Of a stretch of DNA of 64,000 bases, positions 17,468 through 26,546 are shown one piece after another. Each line of letters opens with the position of its first letter. Position 1 is the first letter of the stretch. Location of the stretch: contig NZ_OY284433.1 of the NCBI RefSeq assembly GCF_958304185.1, positions 124,001 to 188,000 of the forward strand. The letters run 5' to 3'. The stretch comes from an uncultured Erythrobacter sp. Lineage in GTDB: Bacteria > Pseudomonadota > Alphaproteobacteria > Sphingomonadales > Sphingomonadaceae. Both the position numbers and the translations under genes were made by a program. The notes under the pieces were generated by a model. That model made no database searches, was not told where the DNA came from, and saw only the letters and a list, made by a program, of their open reading frames with translations.

Positions 17468-19189
17468 ATGTCGCAGAAGTTTGACAAGTCGAAGCTCCCC
17501 AGCCGCCACGTCTCGGTCGGCCCGGAGCGCGCGCCGCACCGTTCGTATTACTACGCGATGGGCATGACCGAGGAAGAAATCGCCGCGCCCTTCGTCGGCG
17601 TGGTCAGCGCGGGCAACGACTCGGCCCCCTGCAACACCACCCTGAACGCGCAGGCCGATATCTGCCGCGCGGGCGTGATCGCGGGCGGCGGCACCCCGCG
17701 TCGGTTCAACACCATTACCGTCACTGACGGGATCGCGATGGGCCATCAAGGGATGAAATCCTCGCTGATCAGCCGCGAGATTATCGCAGACTCTATCGAG
17801 GTTTCGGTCAGAGGCCATTGTTATGACGCGCTTGTTGGGTTCGCCGGGTGCGACAAGAGCCTGCCTGGCATGATGATGGCGATGTTGCGCCTCAACGTGC
17901 CGAGCATCTTCGTCTATGGCGGCTCGATCCTCCCCGGCACCCACCGCGGCAACGATGTGACCGTAGTCGATGTGTTCGAGGCGGTTGGGCAATATGCTGC
18001 GGGCAACTGCCCCTTGCAGGAGCTCATCGCGCTCGAAAAGGTCGCTTGCCCCGGACATGGCGCCTGCGGGGGCCAGTTCACCGCCAACACTATGGCCTGC
18101 GTCGGCGAGGCGATTGGCCTCAGCCTGCCCAACAGCAACATGGCGCCCGCGCCCTACCGATCGCGTGATGATATCGCGGTGGCCGCTGGCAAGCAGGTGA
18201 TGGAGCTCGTCGCCCGCAATCTGCGACCGCGCGACATCTGCACGCGTGAGGCCTTCATGAACGCCGCCCGCGTCGTGGCGGCTACGGGCGGTTCCACCAA
18301 CGCCGCGCTCCACCTGCCCGCAATGGCGAGTGAGGCGGGGATTCATTTCGATCTGTTCGACGTCGCTGAAGTCTTTAAATCAACGCCTTACATTGCAGAC
18401 TTGAAGCCCGGTGGTAAGTATGTCGCCAAGGACATGCACGAGGCCGGCGGGGTCTATATGGCGATGAAGACGCTGCTCGATGGCGGGTTCATCGACCCCA
18501 ACCCGATCACCGTCACCGGCAAGACCATCGGCGAGAACCTGGAAGAGATCACCTGGAACCCCGATCAGAAGGTGTTCTACGATGTGAAGACCCCGATCAC
18601 GCCGACCGGCGGCGTCGTGGGCCTCAAGGGTAGCCTCGCGCCTGATGGGGCTATCGTGAAGGTCGCGGGGATGGCGCGCCTGCAATTCTCCGGCCCTGCG
18701 CGGGTGTTCGATTGCGAGGAAGATGCCTTCGCCGCCGTCGAAAAGCGCGACATTGCCGAGGGCTGCGTGATCGTGATCCGCTACGAAGGGCCCAAGGGCG
18801 GCCCCGGGATGCGCGAGATGCTCTCCACCACCGCCGCGCTCTATGGGCAGGGCATGGGTGAGAAGGTTGCACTGATCACCGACGGGCGGTTCTCTGGCGC
18901 CACACGCGGTTTCTGCATCGGCCATGTTTGCCCGGAGGCTGCCGACGGCGGCCCCATCGGCCTGATCGAGGATGGCGACATTATCAGCATCGATGCCGAA
19001 GCTGGCACCATCGAACTCGACGTGCCCGAGGACGTGCTGGCCGAGCGGCGCAAGGCCTGGCAGCCGCGCACTAACGACTACCAGTCGGGCGCCTTGTGGC
19101 GTTACAGTCAGGTCGTCGGATTGGCCCGCTACGGCGCCCTCACCCATCCCGGCGCAAAGGCGGAGACCCATGTGTTTGCGGATATCTAG
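17468..19189 (+). CDS. ilvD: Dihydroxy-acid dehydratase
   Basis: Iron-sulfur dehydratase of valine and isoleucine synthesis, converting 2,3-dihydroxy-isovalerate or -methylvalerate to the 2-oxo acid. The 573-residue protein has the cluster and active-site motifs [24 protein letters not shown] and [17 protein letters not shown], and the C-terminal [17 protein letters not shown]. The start at 17468 ([19 protein letters not shown]) fits the family; seven upstream codons are unlikely to be used. Its last 20 bases overlap the start of a small lipoprotein gene. Confidence 0.96.
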   Translation: MSQKFDKSKLPSRHVSVGPERAPHRSYYYAMGMTEEEIAAPFVGVVSAGNDSAPCNTTLNAQADICRAGVIAGGGTPRRFNTITVTDGIAMGHQGMKSSLISREIIADSIEVSVRGHCYDALVGFAGCDKSLPGMMMAMLRLNVPSIFVYGGSILPGTHRGNDVTVVDVFEAVGQYAAGNCPLQELIALEKVACPGHGACGGQFTANTMACVGEAIGLSLPNSNMAPAPYRSRDDIAVAAGKQVMELVARNLRPRDICTREAFMNAARVVAATGGSTNAALHLPAMASEAGIHFDLFDVAEVFKSTPYIADLKPGGKYVAKDMHEAGGVYMAMKTLLDGGFIDPNPITVTGKTIGENLEEITWNPDQKVFYDVKTPITPTGGVVGLKGSLAPDGAIVKVAGMARLQFSGPARVFDCEEDAFAAVEKRDIAEGCVIVIRYEGPKGGPGMREMLSTTAALYGQGMGEKVALITDGRFSGATRGFCIGHVCPEAADGGPIGLIEDGDIISIDAEAGTIELDVPEDVLAERRKAWQPRTNDYQSGALWRYSQVVGLARYGALTHPGAKAETHVFADI

Positions 19190-19517
19190 CACGCTGGCGA
19201 CTTTCGCCTTGCTCGCAGGTTGCGGCGCGGCAGAAAGCCCGCCGCCGCCCGGCGACGAGGTCGAATGCGCTATCGGCGCAGGCGCGGCGCTTACGCCCGT
19301 CTGCACGCTGGAGCTGGCGGGGAATGACGTCATTCTCCACCATCCCGACGGTGGCTTCAGGCGGCTGACCCGTGATCCTGCCACCGGAGTGCTTGCGCCG
19401 CGTGACGGTGCCGAGGTGCTGGTGCCCGAACAGGGCGGGGCTGCCGCAGAGGCCTTTGCCATCGGCGCAGATCGCTATCTGATCCCGCGCACGCTGCTCG
19501 ATCCGCCGCCGAAGTGA
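19170..19517 (+). CDS. Small predicted lipoprotein
   Basis: A 115-residue protein beginning [19 protein letters not shown]: a short hydrophobic stretch and the lipobox LLAGC, so the mature protein should be lipid-anchored at Cys18. The rest is hydrophilic, with a [19 protein letters not shown] segment whose two cysteines could pair. The ATG at 19170 lies inside the end of ilvD with GGAG just upstream, and the stop overlaps the next start (GTGA). I do not recognise the family, and the position between ilvD and nnrDE gives no functional clue. Confidence 0.75.
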   Translation: MCLRISSTLATFALLAGCGAAESPPPPGDEVECAIGAGAALTPVCTLELAGNDVILHHPDGGFRRLTRDPATGVLAPRDGAEVLVPEQGGAAAEAFAIGADRYLIPRTLLDPPPK

Positions 19518-20902
19518 CCGCCGCACCGGTCCTTACCGCCGCCCAGATGCGCGCAGCCGAACAGGCGCTGTTCGATGCGGGCACCAGCGTTTCAGAATTG
19601 ATGGAGATCGCCGCAGGGGGCGCAGCAGAGTGGATCCGCCGGATCGCCGCCGGACGCGCGGTGACGGTTCTGTGCGGCCCCGGCAATAATGGCGGGGACG
19701 GCTATGTCATCGCCCGCCGCCTGCGCGAAGCGGGCAATGCGGTGGCAGTGATCGCTCCGCTCGACCCGGCAACCGACGCCGCCAAAGAGGCGCGGCGGCG
19801 GTGGGACGGGCCAGTCAGCACTGCGGGAGGGGCTGGGGCTGATGTGTTTGTCGACTGTCTATTCGGCTCCGGCCTCGCGCGGCCTTTGGTGGCCGAGCAC
19901 GCGTTGCTGCTCCGCGATCTGGCGGCGCGGCATCGGCACAAGGTGGCGGTCGATGTGCCCTCAGGCATTGCCAGCGATAGCGGCGCGGTGCTGAACGAGC
20001 GGCTGCCCGACTATGACCTGACCCTCGCGCTGGGCGCGTGGAAGTTTGCGCATTGGAGCCTGCCGGGCCGGGCGCTGATGGGGCAGATGCGGCTTGTGCC
20101 GATCGGGATCGCGCCGGTGGAGGGCGCAGCGCAGTTGGTCGAACGGTCGCGCCTCAGCGCGCCAGCGGCGGATAGTCACAAATATCGGCGCGGGCTGCTC
20201 GGCATCGTTACCGGCGAAATGCCGGGGGCGAGTCTGCTGTCCGCGACCGCTGCCCAACGCTCGGGCGCGGGCTATGTGAAGCTCTTCGCCAGTGACGCCG
20301 ATCCGCGCACGCCGCCCGATGTGGTGACCGACGCTGCTCCGCTCGCCGAAGCGCTGGCCGATCCGCGCATCGCCGCCGTGCTGGTCGGGCCGGGGTTGGG
20401 GCGGGATGAGGCGGCGCGTGGAAGGCTCGAAGCAGCATTGGCGCAGGCCCCCGCACTGGTGCTGGATGCCGATGCGCTGATGTTGCTCACCCCCGCGATG
20501 CTCGCCCGCGATGTGCCAAGGCTCGCCACACCGCATGATGGCGAGCTTGAGGCTTTGTGCCGCAGCTTTGGCGTCATCGCGGAAACCCGCTGCGGCCGCG
20601 CGTTGGCACTGGCGAGGATCAGCGGCATGGTTGTGCTGGCCAAGGGGCCGGACAGCATCATCGCCGCGCCTGACGGCCGCCTCGCGCTCGGGCAGCCCGC
20701 GCCAAGCTGGCTGTCGGTGGCGGGGACGGGCGATGTGCTCGCCGGGATCGCAGCGAGCCGAATGGCGAACGGGGCCGATCCCTTTACCGCCGCCTATGAG
20801 GCGTTGTGGCTCCACGGCGAGGCCGCACGGCGGGCCGGGGCGGCTTTCAGGCCGACGCAGCTTGCCGAAAGGGTGTCCGAGGCGCTAGCGGCCTGCCTGT
20901 GA
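19514..20902 (+). CDS. nnrD: Bifunctional NAD(P)HX epimerase/dehydratase
   Basis: Metabolite-repair enzyme that restores hydrated NADH and NADPH. The 462-residue protein combines an N-terminal YjeF epimerase domain (about 1-210; CGPGNNGGDGYVIARRL, DCLFGSGL and AVDVPSGI) with a C-terminal ADP-dependent dehydratase domain (KYRRGLLGIVTGEMPGAS, VGPGLG, VLDADAL, and WLSVAGTGDVLAGIAAS near the end). It starts with GTG at 19514, overlapping the lipoprotein stop by four bases, and ends overlapping the next gene's GTG. The fusion is the standard bacterial arrangement (nnrE plus nnrD activities in one chain). Confidence 0.93.
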   Translation: MTAAPVLTAAQMRAAEQALFDAGTSVSELMEIAAGGAAEWIRRIAAGRAVTVLCGPGNNGGDGYVIARRLREAGNAVAVIAPLDPATDAAKEARRRWDGPVSTAGGAGADVFVDCLFGSGLARPLVAEHALLLRDLAARHRHKVAVDVPSGIASDSGAVLNERLPDYDLTLALGAWKFAHWSLPGRALMGQMRLVPIGIAPVEGAAQLVERSRLSAPAADSHKYRRGLLGIVTGEMPGASLLSATAAQRSGAGYVKLFASDADPRTPPDVVTDAAPLAEALADPRIAAVLVGPGLGRDEAARGRLEAALAQAPALVLDADALMLLTPAMLARDVPRLATPHDGELEALCRSFGVIAETRCGRALALARISGMVVLAKGPDSIIAAPDGRLALGQPAPSWLSVAGTGDVLAGIAASRMANGADPFTAAYEALWLHGEAARRAGAAFRPTQLAERVSEALAACL

Positions 20903-22095
20903 CCGATCTTGAACCCATCATCCGCCTCGCCGCCAAGGGCGATGGCGTGACCGTCTCCGGCCGCCATATCGCGGGCGGCGTGACCGGCGACATGGTGGAC
21001 GGGGCTGGCACAATCACGCCGGGCCCGCACCACATCGCGCCCGCCTGCCGCCATTTCGGCGTGTGCGGCGGGTGCCTGTTGCAGCACGCGGACGACACGG
21101 CGCTCGCCGAGTTTGTCGCGGGCCGGGTCGTGAACGCCGCGCGCGGACAAGGTCTGGAACCGGCAGAGGTGCTCCCTGTCCACCTCTCCCCGCCGCAGAC
21201 GCGCCGCCGCGCGGGCCTCCATGGGCTGCGCACGGCCAAGGGCGCCGTTTTGGGCTACCGCGAGGGCGGATCGCACCGCGTGGTCGATCTCGCCGAATGC
21301 CCGGTGCTGCACCCATCGCTCACCGCACTCATCGTGCCGCTCCGGCGGTTTGTGGCGGCGCATGGGCCGAAGGGGATGGTCGGGATCGACCTGACCTTGG
21401 CGGATCAGGGCGTGGAAGCGTGCCTGACGCACTTCCCGATCGAAGGGCTCGGCCCGACCGAGGCGGCGCTTGATTTCGCACGTAATCAAGGCCTTGCGCG
21501 CCTTTCCTTCGATCAAGGCTATGGTCCCGAGACGGTGTGGGAGCCTGAACCGGCGACGGTGACTTTGTCCGGCGTGCCGGTGAGCCTCCCGCCCGGCGCC
21601 TTCCTTCAGGCGACCCATGATGCCGAGCGTGTGATGGCCACCGATGCTGCCGAATGGCTGGCGGGTTCGCGGGTTGTCGCTGACTTGTTCGCAGGGCTCG
21701 GCACCTTCGCCTTTGCGCTGCGAAGGGGAAGTAAGGTGCTGGCGGTTGAGGCGGAACGCGCCGCGCATCTCGCGTGCAAGGCGGCCGGGGCGATGAGTGG
21801 GGGCCGAGTGCTGGCGCTCCACCGCGATCTGTTCCGTTCCCCGCTCCAGCCTGAGGAGCTGAACCGCTTCGACGCTGTTTTGCTCGATCCGCCGCGCGCC
21901 GGCGCCCCTGCTCAGGTGGCGGAAATCGCGGCGAGCACGGTTTCGCGGGTGGTCTATGTCAGCTGCAATCCCTCAAGCTGGGCGCGCGACGCGGCGGTGC
22001 TGGCAGAGGCAGGGTTCCGACTTGCGAAGCTGCGCCCGGTTGGTCAATTCCGCTGGTCTACCCATGTCGAATTGGTAAGCTATTTCGAGCGTTAA
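20899..22095 (+). CDS. 23S rRNA (uracil-5-)-methyltransferase, RumA/RlmD type
   Basis: Class I SAM-dependent RNA m5U methyltransferase. Starting from the GTG at 20899 (GTGA overlap with nnrD) it has 398 residues. An N-terminal iron-sulfur site is suggested by CRHFGVCGGCLLQH and a later AECPVL cysteine. The catalytic part shows LPPGAFLQATHDAERVM, the SAM loop DLFAGLGTFAFALR, LLDPPRAGAP and YVSCNPSSWARDA with the nucleophilic Cys. The general family is secure, but which uridine (1939, 747 or tRNA 54) is methylated cannot be told. It ends convergently against the XrtA cluster, sharing a TTAA stop overlap. Confidence 0.88.
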   Translation: MTDLEPIIRLAAKGDGVTVSGRHIAGGVTGDMVDGAGTITPGPHHIAPACRHFGVCGGCLLQHADDTALAEFVAGRVVNAARGQGLEPAEVLPVHLSPPQTRRRAGLHGLRTAKGAVLGYREGGSHRVVDLAECPVLHPSLTALIVPLRRFVAAHGPKGMVGIDLTLADQGVEACLTHFPIEGLGPTEAALDFARNQGLARLSFDQGYGPETVWEPEPATVTLSGVPVSLPPGAFLQATHDAERVMATDAAEWLAGSRVVADLFAGLGTFAFALRRGSKVLAVEAERAAHLACKAAGAMSGGRVLALHRDLFRSPLQPEELNRFDAVLLDPPRAGAPAQVAEIAASTVSRVVYVSCNPSSWARDAAVLAEAGFRLAKLRPVGQFRWSTHVELVSYFER

Positions 22096-22883
22096 GCGCG
22101 CAAGCTTTCAAGGATTTGAGCTTCAAGCCACGCCCGATGCTCCGGCTCGACATAGGCGTGGCCTGCCCCTTCGCAACGGCAGATGCGTGGGTCGGCTTTG
22201 TCCCATGCGGCTTCGAACACTTGCGCGGTGCGGTCTGCCGTGGCGACGAGGATGCGCACCGATCCGGTGAAGCCTCCTAGCCCGGCCGCCATGTCCTGCG
22301 CCAAGCTTGACGGCGGCGGGGGCGGACGTAGGGCGTGGGCGATGCCCCGCGCCAGTTTGCCGAGGTTTACGCCGCCGCCCAGCAGCCGCATGACTTCGCG
22401 CGGGTTTTTCAGCTTTTCGAGATAGCGCGCGCGGATCGCGGCGGGGGGCGGGGTATCGTCTACCGCACCGTGGCTTTCGTCCTGCTCGATGGTCCAGGGG
22501 TTCGAAAGCACCAGCCCATCGCAGCCAGTACCGCCCGCCAGCATCAGCGCCGAGGCCGCATCGCAATTGCCGAAAGCCACCACCCGCGCGAGCTGCGGTG
22601 TCATCGCGCGAAAAGCATCAACGGCGCAGGCGATGTCCTTGGCGGAATGGCGGAACCCGCGGTTCTCGCCTTCGCTGTCGCCGATGCCGCGGCGGTCGAA
22701 CCGGAACACCGGGAAGCCAGCGAGGGCAATCCGCGCGGCCATCTCGGCTTGGCCGCCAAATGCGCCCGAGCGGATCTCGTTGCCGCCGCTGATAATCAGC
22801 AGCCCGGTCGTCCCCGGCGCCGTGTCGAGCGTGCCGGCGAGTGTCAGGCTGCCGCAACCGAAGGTGTGAGAAAGCCGCGTCAT
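22092..22883 (-). CDS. Exosortase A system-associated hydrolase 1 (alpha/beta hydrolase)
   Basis: Alpha/beta-hydrolase of the family that accompanies XrtA loci (TIGR03100 type). The true start is the ATG at 22883 (ATGA overlap with the preceding gene), giving 263 residues. Visible features: the GGNEIRSGAFG oxyanion strand, the FRFDRRGIGDSEG turn, and the nucleophile elbow FGNCDAAS with Cys107 where serine is usual. A possible acid lies in ATADRTAQ and the catalytic His in GAGHAYVEPEH. It is last in the leftward operon GNAT, ACP, hydrolase 2, hydrolase 1. The natural substrate is unknown; a thioesterase or acyl-transfer role on the ACP is my inference. Confidence 0.85.
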   Translation of the reverse strand: MTRLSHTFGCGSLTLAGTLDTAPGTTGLLIISGGNEIRSGAFGGQAEMAARIALAGFPVFRFDRRGIGDSEGENRGFRHSAKDIACAVDAFRAMTPQLARVVAFGNCDAASALMLAGGTGCDGLVLSNPWTIEQDESHGAVDDTPPPAAIRARYLEKLKNPREVMRLLGGGVNLGKLARGIAHALRPPPPPSSLAQDMAAGLGGFTGSVRILVATADRTAQVFEAAWDKADPRICRCEGAGHAYVEPEHRAWLEAQILESLRA

Positions 22884-23569
22884 AGCGCTGAATTCCCTAT
22901 AGTTTCGGCGATGATCGCGGCGAGACGATCGGCTTGCCCCGCGTCCTCGTCGGGCTCGGCGCGCAGCCATAGGCCGGGGCCGCCGACCATGCTTTGCGCA
23001 ATGTCGGACTGGCCCGGGCCGAGCGCCGGTTCGGCGGTTTCGAGTTTGCGGAACATCGCCGGACCGATGGGCCAGCCGCCTAGCACCAGACCGCTCTCGC
23101 GACCTTGCGCCAGAAGTCCTTCCGAGGTTTCGGCCATTCCGGCCTCGCGGGCGGAAATGGTGCGCGCGCGGATCATGCCTCGCAGCAGCTTGGGGCCGGT
23201 TTGTGCGGCATAGTGCCAGCCGGGCAGCATCGCCGGAGCGACCAGCGCGCCCGCCCGGATCGCCAACACATGGTTCGCGCCAAGCGCTTCTGCCGCTGCT
23301 GCCATACCTGCACGCCAGCCTGCAAGTGTTTGATGTTGGAGCGGAGCGAGGCTCTCGTTGCACCCCGGCAGATCGGGCAGCAGGCTGTCGATTCCCGCCG
23401 CATCCAGCCGCCGCATCACCTCGATCGTGAAGCGCCGCAGCTTGTTCGCCTCGTCAAACCATGCCGGGCAGACCAGCACGCGCACCGCGCGGCCGCGGTC
23501 GAAGGCGACCAGCAATTCCTCAGACGGCGGTCCGCCATCGGGTGCCGGATGGTTCCACGTGAAGATCAC
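22880..23569 (-). CDS. Exosortase A system-associated hydrolase 2-like protein, no usual nucleophile
   Basis: A 229-residue alpha/beta-hydrolase-like protein resembling the second hydrolase of XrtA loci (TIGR03101 type): LVCPAWFDEANKLRR, AAGIDSLLPDLPGCNES and LAIRAGALVAPAM follow the order of that family. The nucleophile elbow reads AIRAGAL, with no Ser, Cys or Asp at the expected point. As I recall, family members also have Arg-x-Gly here, so the loss is probably a family trait and not decay. The start is a GTG at 23569; the stop overlaps the hydrolase 1 ATG. Likely a scaffold, an unusual hydrolase or a binding partner of the ACP pathway. Confidence 0.7.
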   Translation of the reverse strand: MIFTWNHPAPDGGPPSEELLVAFDRGRAVRVLVCPAWFDEANKLRRFTIEVMRRLDAAGIDSLLPDLPGCNESLAPLQHQTLAGWRAGMAAAAEALGANHVLAIRAGALVAPAMLPGWHYAAQTGPKLLRGMIRARTISAREAGMAETSEGLLAQGRESGLVLGGWPIGPAMFRKLETAEPALGPGQSDIAQSMVGGPGLWLRAEPDEDAGQADRLAAIIAETIGNSAL

Positions 23570-23602
23570 CCGACGGGCACCCTGCGAGGGGTCAAGACCA
23601 CC

Positions 23603-23899
23603 CTAGCGGGGATCGAGCTTCGCGCGCGCAAACGCCAGCAGCCCGCCATAGGTTTCCAGCATTTCGCCATCGACGTCGTCATCCTCGATCACGATGCCGA
23701 GCCGGTCTTCCATCTCAGTCAGCAATCCGGCGACCGCCATCGAATCCAGCTCGGGCAGATGGCCGAACAACCCCGATTCCGGACCGAAGGCAGCGGCCTG
23801 CGCCGGGTCGAGCCCCAGCACGTCGGCGATCAATGCCTTGAGTTCGCTATCGAGCGCGGCCTCGCCTGCTGCGCTATCGATGTTCGGAATGGTGGTCAT
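23603..23899 (-). CDS. Acyl carrier protein of the XrtA locus
   Basis: A 98-residue acidic helical protein with the phosphopantetheine attachment site ELDSMAV (Ser53), inside the usual four-helix pattern (ALIADVLGLDP before it and LLTEMEDRLGIVIEDDDVD after it). It should carry an acyl or amino-acyl group as a thioester. It is not the fatty-acid AcpP: the sequence around Ser is ELDSM rather than DSLD, and it is encoded between the GNAT protein and hydrolase 2. The divergent AMP-forming ligase is the probable loading enzyme, by analogy with ligase/ACP pairs; that pairing is inference. Confidence 0.88.
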   Translation of the reverse strand: MTTIPNIDSAAGEAALDSELKALIADVLGLDPAQAAAFGPESGLFGHLPELDSMAVAGLLTEMEDRLGIVIEDDDVDGEMLETYGGLLAFARAKLDPR

Positions 23900-23990
23900 T
23901 AGTGCCCAAATCCCTGTGTCTGGCCGTGGCGGCGGGGCTTAGCCATGCGCGGGGCCGGGTGCAAGCACTGCGGGTCCGTAGGTGCGTGCC

Positions 23991-24977
23991 TCAGGCGCCG
24001 CTACGGCGCAGCAGACGCTTTGCGAGCGGGGGCCAGCTTTTCGGCTGTGCCGGGTCGAGACAATCGACGCGGAAACGTGGACGCACGTCCTCCATCCAGT
24101 CGGCCTTGTAGCCCTGATCGCCGGTGCCGAAGTCCACGAGGTTGACGTGGTCCACATCAATGACGTGCTGGAACAGCGCTGCTGTCAGCGTGGTGCCCGC
24201 GGACAGTGGCCTGTGGCTCTCAAGATGGGCGAGCTTATGGATATAAGCAATTGAATTTTCGACCGTCCAGCATTGCGCGGCGACTGCGATACCCTCGGCC
24301 CGGGCCACCCCCAGCCGCAGTCGTCCGGCTGCGCCTTCTGCCTCGGCAAAGGCTCGTAGCATGGCGGGCTGATCCTCAGCGGGTTTCCAGCTTGCGGCAT
24401 AGATCGCTTCATAATCGGCCCAGACGCCTGCGTCGAACTGGGTGAGCACCTCCACCTCGACCTTCTTCGCCTTGCGTTTGAGCGTCGTGCGAAGCTGGCC
24501 GGGGCGGCTTTCCCAATACTCGGCAAAGCTGCGCCCGCGCACGGGCAGGATGTGATTGATATCGCAGGGCTCCACTGCGACCTTCCATCCAGCGTTGCGG
24601 AATGCGCGCGTGAGCCGGTCCGCTGAACCATCTTCGCCCGGAACGGGTTCGAGTGTCACCCGATAGCCGCGCGTCTTCAATTGCCGTGCAATCGCTTCGA
24701 GCAACCGGTCGCCCGCCGCACCCGCCGGGGCAAGCTCGCGCCAGGTAAAGCTGTACCAGTTGCGCAGCGGTGCGATTCGCCCCGCATCTTCCGTCAGGGC
24801 CAAGGCGGCGGCGCTATCGGCATCGCTGGCCATCGCGATCAGCGGCACAAGCCCGGTCTCGGCCAGCAGCGCGAACCACTCGGCACGGTCGAACGGCGCG
24901 GGGGTGCCGCTGCCTGCTCCATTCGCGCTCAACGCTTGCAAGACGTTAACGCTATCGTGATACCGCGCTTCGATCAC
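23991..24977 (-). CDS. GNAT/FemAB-type acyltransferase of the XrtA locus
   Basis: Predicted N-acyltransferase with the FemAB-like double GNAT fold. The GTG at 24977 is chosen as the start because the frame open to 25115 runs deep into the divergent ligase gene; this gives 328 residues. Typical elements are PFDRAEWFALLAET, NWYSFTWRELAP, the SRPGQLRTTLKRKAKKVEV segment, a central YAASWKP, and FGTGDQGYKADWMED near the C-terminus. It opens the leftward operon with the ACP and two hydrolases. A reasonable guess is transfer of an ACP-bound acyl group to an amine. It differs from the second FemAB protein of the locus at 34976. Confidence 0.8.
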   Translation of the reverse strand: MIEARYHDSVNVLQALSANGAGSGTPAPFDRAEWFALLAETGLVPLIAMASDADSAAALALTEDAGRIAPLRNWYSFTWRELAPAGAAGDRLLEAIARQLKTRGYRVTLEPVPGEDGSADRLTRAFRNAGWKVAVEPCDINHILPVRGRSFAEYWESRPGQLRTTLKRKAKKVEVEVLTQFDAGVWADYEAIYAASWKPAEDQPAMLRAFAEAEGAAGRLRLGVARAEGIAVAAQCWTVENSIAYIHKLAHLESHRPLSAGTTLTAALFQHVIDVDHVNLVDFGTGDQGYKADWMEDVRPRFRVDCLDPAQPKSWPPLAKRLLRRSGA

Positions 24978-24998
24978 TGTAGAAGAATGCTCCTGACT

Positions 24999-26546
24999 AT
25001 GCCGCACCAGCCCGATCCCGCCTTGCGCCCGCTTGACCACCTTGCCGAACTGGCGGGGGCGGCGGGCCGTGGCGCTAGGCCTGCGCTGGTGCTGCGCGAG
25101 GTCACGCTTAACCACAATCAGTTAAGACAGCGTGTCGCGCGGCTCGCCGGATGGCTGGCCGAGAGGGTGCCGGACAAGGGTGCGCGGGTGGCAAGCTGGG
25201 CGGCCAAGGGCGAAATCACCTGCCTGCTGCCGCTCGCTGCCGCGCGGGCAGGGCTGGTGCATGTGCCGATCAATCCGCTGCTGAAACGCGCGCAGGCCGC
25301 GCACATTCTTGCCGATAGCGGCGCGATGCTGGTGATCGGGACGGGCTCGCGGCTTGCCTCGCTGGAGCCGGGCGATTTGCCTGCGGGCTGCGCTGCGCTG
25401 GGTGAGGCTGAGGCGCTGGCGGCGGCTGAGGCTGCTGATCGAGAATTGGGGCCGTCCAAGGCCGATCCGGCGGAGCTGGCGGCGATCCTCTACACTTCGG
25501 GCTCGACCGGGCGGCCCAAGGGCGTGATGCTCAGCCATGCCAATATGTGGCTCGGCGCGGTGAGCGTGGCGCATTATCTTGGGTTGGCGGAGGACGACGT
25601 GACGCTGGCGGTGTTGCCGCTGTCGTTCGATTACGGGCAGAACCAGTTGCTCAGCACTTGGTATGCGGGCGGGTGTGTGGTGCCGCTCGATTTCCTGTTC
25701 CCCAAAGATGTGGCCAAGGCCTGCACCAAGCATGGCGTGACGACGCTGGCCGCTGTCCCACCCCTGTGGGTGCAACTGACCGAGATCGACTGGCCCGAGG
25801 ACGCGCGTGCGCCTTTGCGGCGGCTCACAAATAGCGGCGGGGCCTTGACCGTGGATCTGGTGCGATCCTTGCGCGGCCTGTTCCCGGAGGCGCGCGTGTT
25901 TCCGATGTACGGTCTGACCGAGGCGTTTCGTTCGACTTTCCTCGATCCGTCGCTCGTAGATTCTCATCCAACGTCAATGGGTAAAGCCATTCCCTTCGCA
26001 GAGATTCTCGTTATCAATGATGCCGGAGATGTCGCTGCCGATGACGAGGAGGGCGAATTGGTTCATTGCGGGCCGCTGGTCGCGCAAGGCTATTGGCAAG
26101 ACCCGGAGCGGACAGCGGAGCGCTTCAAGCCTGCGCCTGCCTCCTCGGCCTATGGCGGGATGGCGGTGTGGTCGGGTGACCGGGTGCGGCGTTCTGCCGA
26201 TGGCTTGCTATATTTCGCCGGACGCCGCGATGCGATGATCAAGAGCGCGGGCAACCGCATCAGCCCGCAGGAAATCGAGGAGGCGGCACTGGCCTCTGGC
26301 CTGGCCGCCGAGGCGGTCGCGTTGGGCGTGGCTCATCCGCGCCTCGGTCAGGCGGTGCATCTGGTGGTTCGCGGCGCCGCAGACGAAGCGGCGCGCGCGG
26401 AATTGCCAAAGCGGCTTCAGCGCGACCTGCCCAATTTCATGCAACCCCAGCACATCCATTGGCGCGAGACGATGCCGCTTAATCCCAATGGCAAGATCGA
26501 CCGCACCGCCTTGCAGGCCCAGCTCAATCAGGAATTTGCCCAATGA
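24999..26546 (+). CDS. Acyl-CoA/acyl-ACP ligase (AMP-forming), exosortase A-associated
   Basis: ANL-family ligase of the XrtA-associated type (TIGR03098). From the ATG at 24999 it has 515 residues; an ATG at 24987 would add four. Motifs: the P-loop AILYTSGSTGRPKGVMLSHA, FPMYGLTEAFRS, the WSGDRVRRSADGLLYFAGR hinge region with MIKSAGNRISPQEIEEAA, and the catalytic Lys in MPLNPNGKIDRTAL. It probably activates a carboxylate and loads it on the ACP encoded just across the divergent promoter. Its stop overlaps the start of the PLP decarboxylase (ATGA). Only about 20 bases separate the two divergent starts, so each promoter must overlap the neighbour's gene; TTGCAA at 24936 with GATACC 17 bases later is a weak candidate. 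Confidence 0.87.
   Translation: MPHQPDPALRPLDHLAELAGAAGRGARPALVLREVTLNHNQLRQRVARLAGWLAERVPDKGARVASWAAKGEITCLLPLAAARAGLVHVPINPLLKRAQAAHILADSGAMLVIGTGSRLASLEPGDLPAGCAALGEAEALAAAEAADRELGPSKADPAELAAILYTSGSTGRPKGVMLSHANMWLGAVSVAHYLGLAEDDVTLAVLPLSFDYGQNQLLSTWYAGGCVVPLDFLFPKDVAKACTKHGVTTLAAVPPLWVQLTEIDWPEDARAPLRRLTNSGGALTVDLVRSLRGLFPEARVFPMYGLTEAFRSTFLDPSLVDSHPTSMGKAIPFAEILVINDAGDVAADDEEGELVHCGPLVAQGYWQDPERTAERFKPAPASSAYGGMAVWSGDRVRRSADGLLYFAGRRDAMIKSAGNRISPQEIEEAALASGLAAEAVALGVAHPRLGQAVHLVVRGAADEAARAELPKRLQRDLPNFMQPQHIHWRETMPLNPNGKIDRTALQAQLNQEFAQ

Noticed and set aside
23551-23566. A second parS-like site (core TTCCACGTGAA) at the start of hydrolase 2
   Set aside because: Only about 11 of 16 positions match and the outer bases are wrong.
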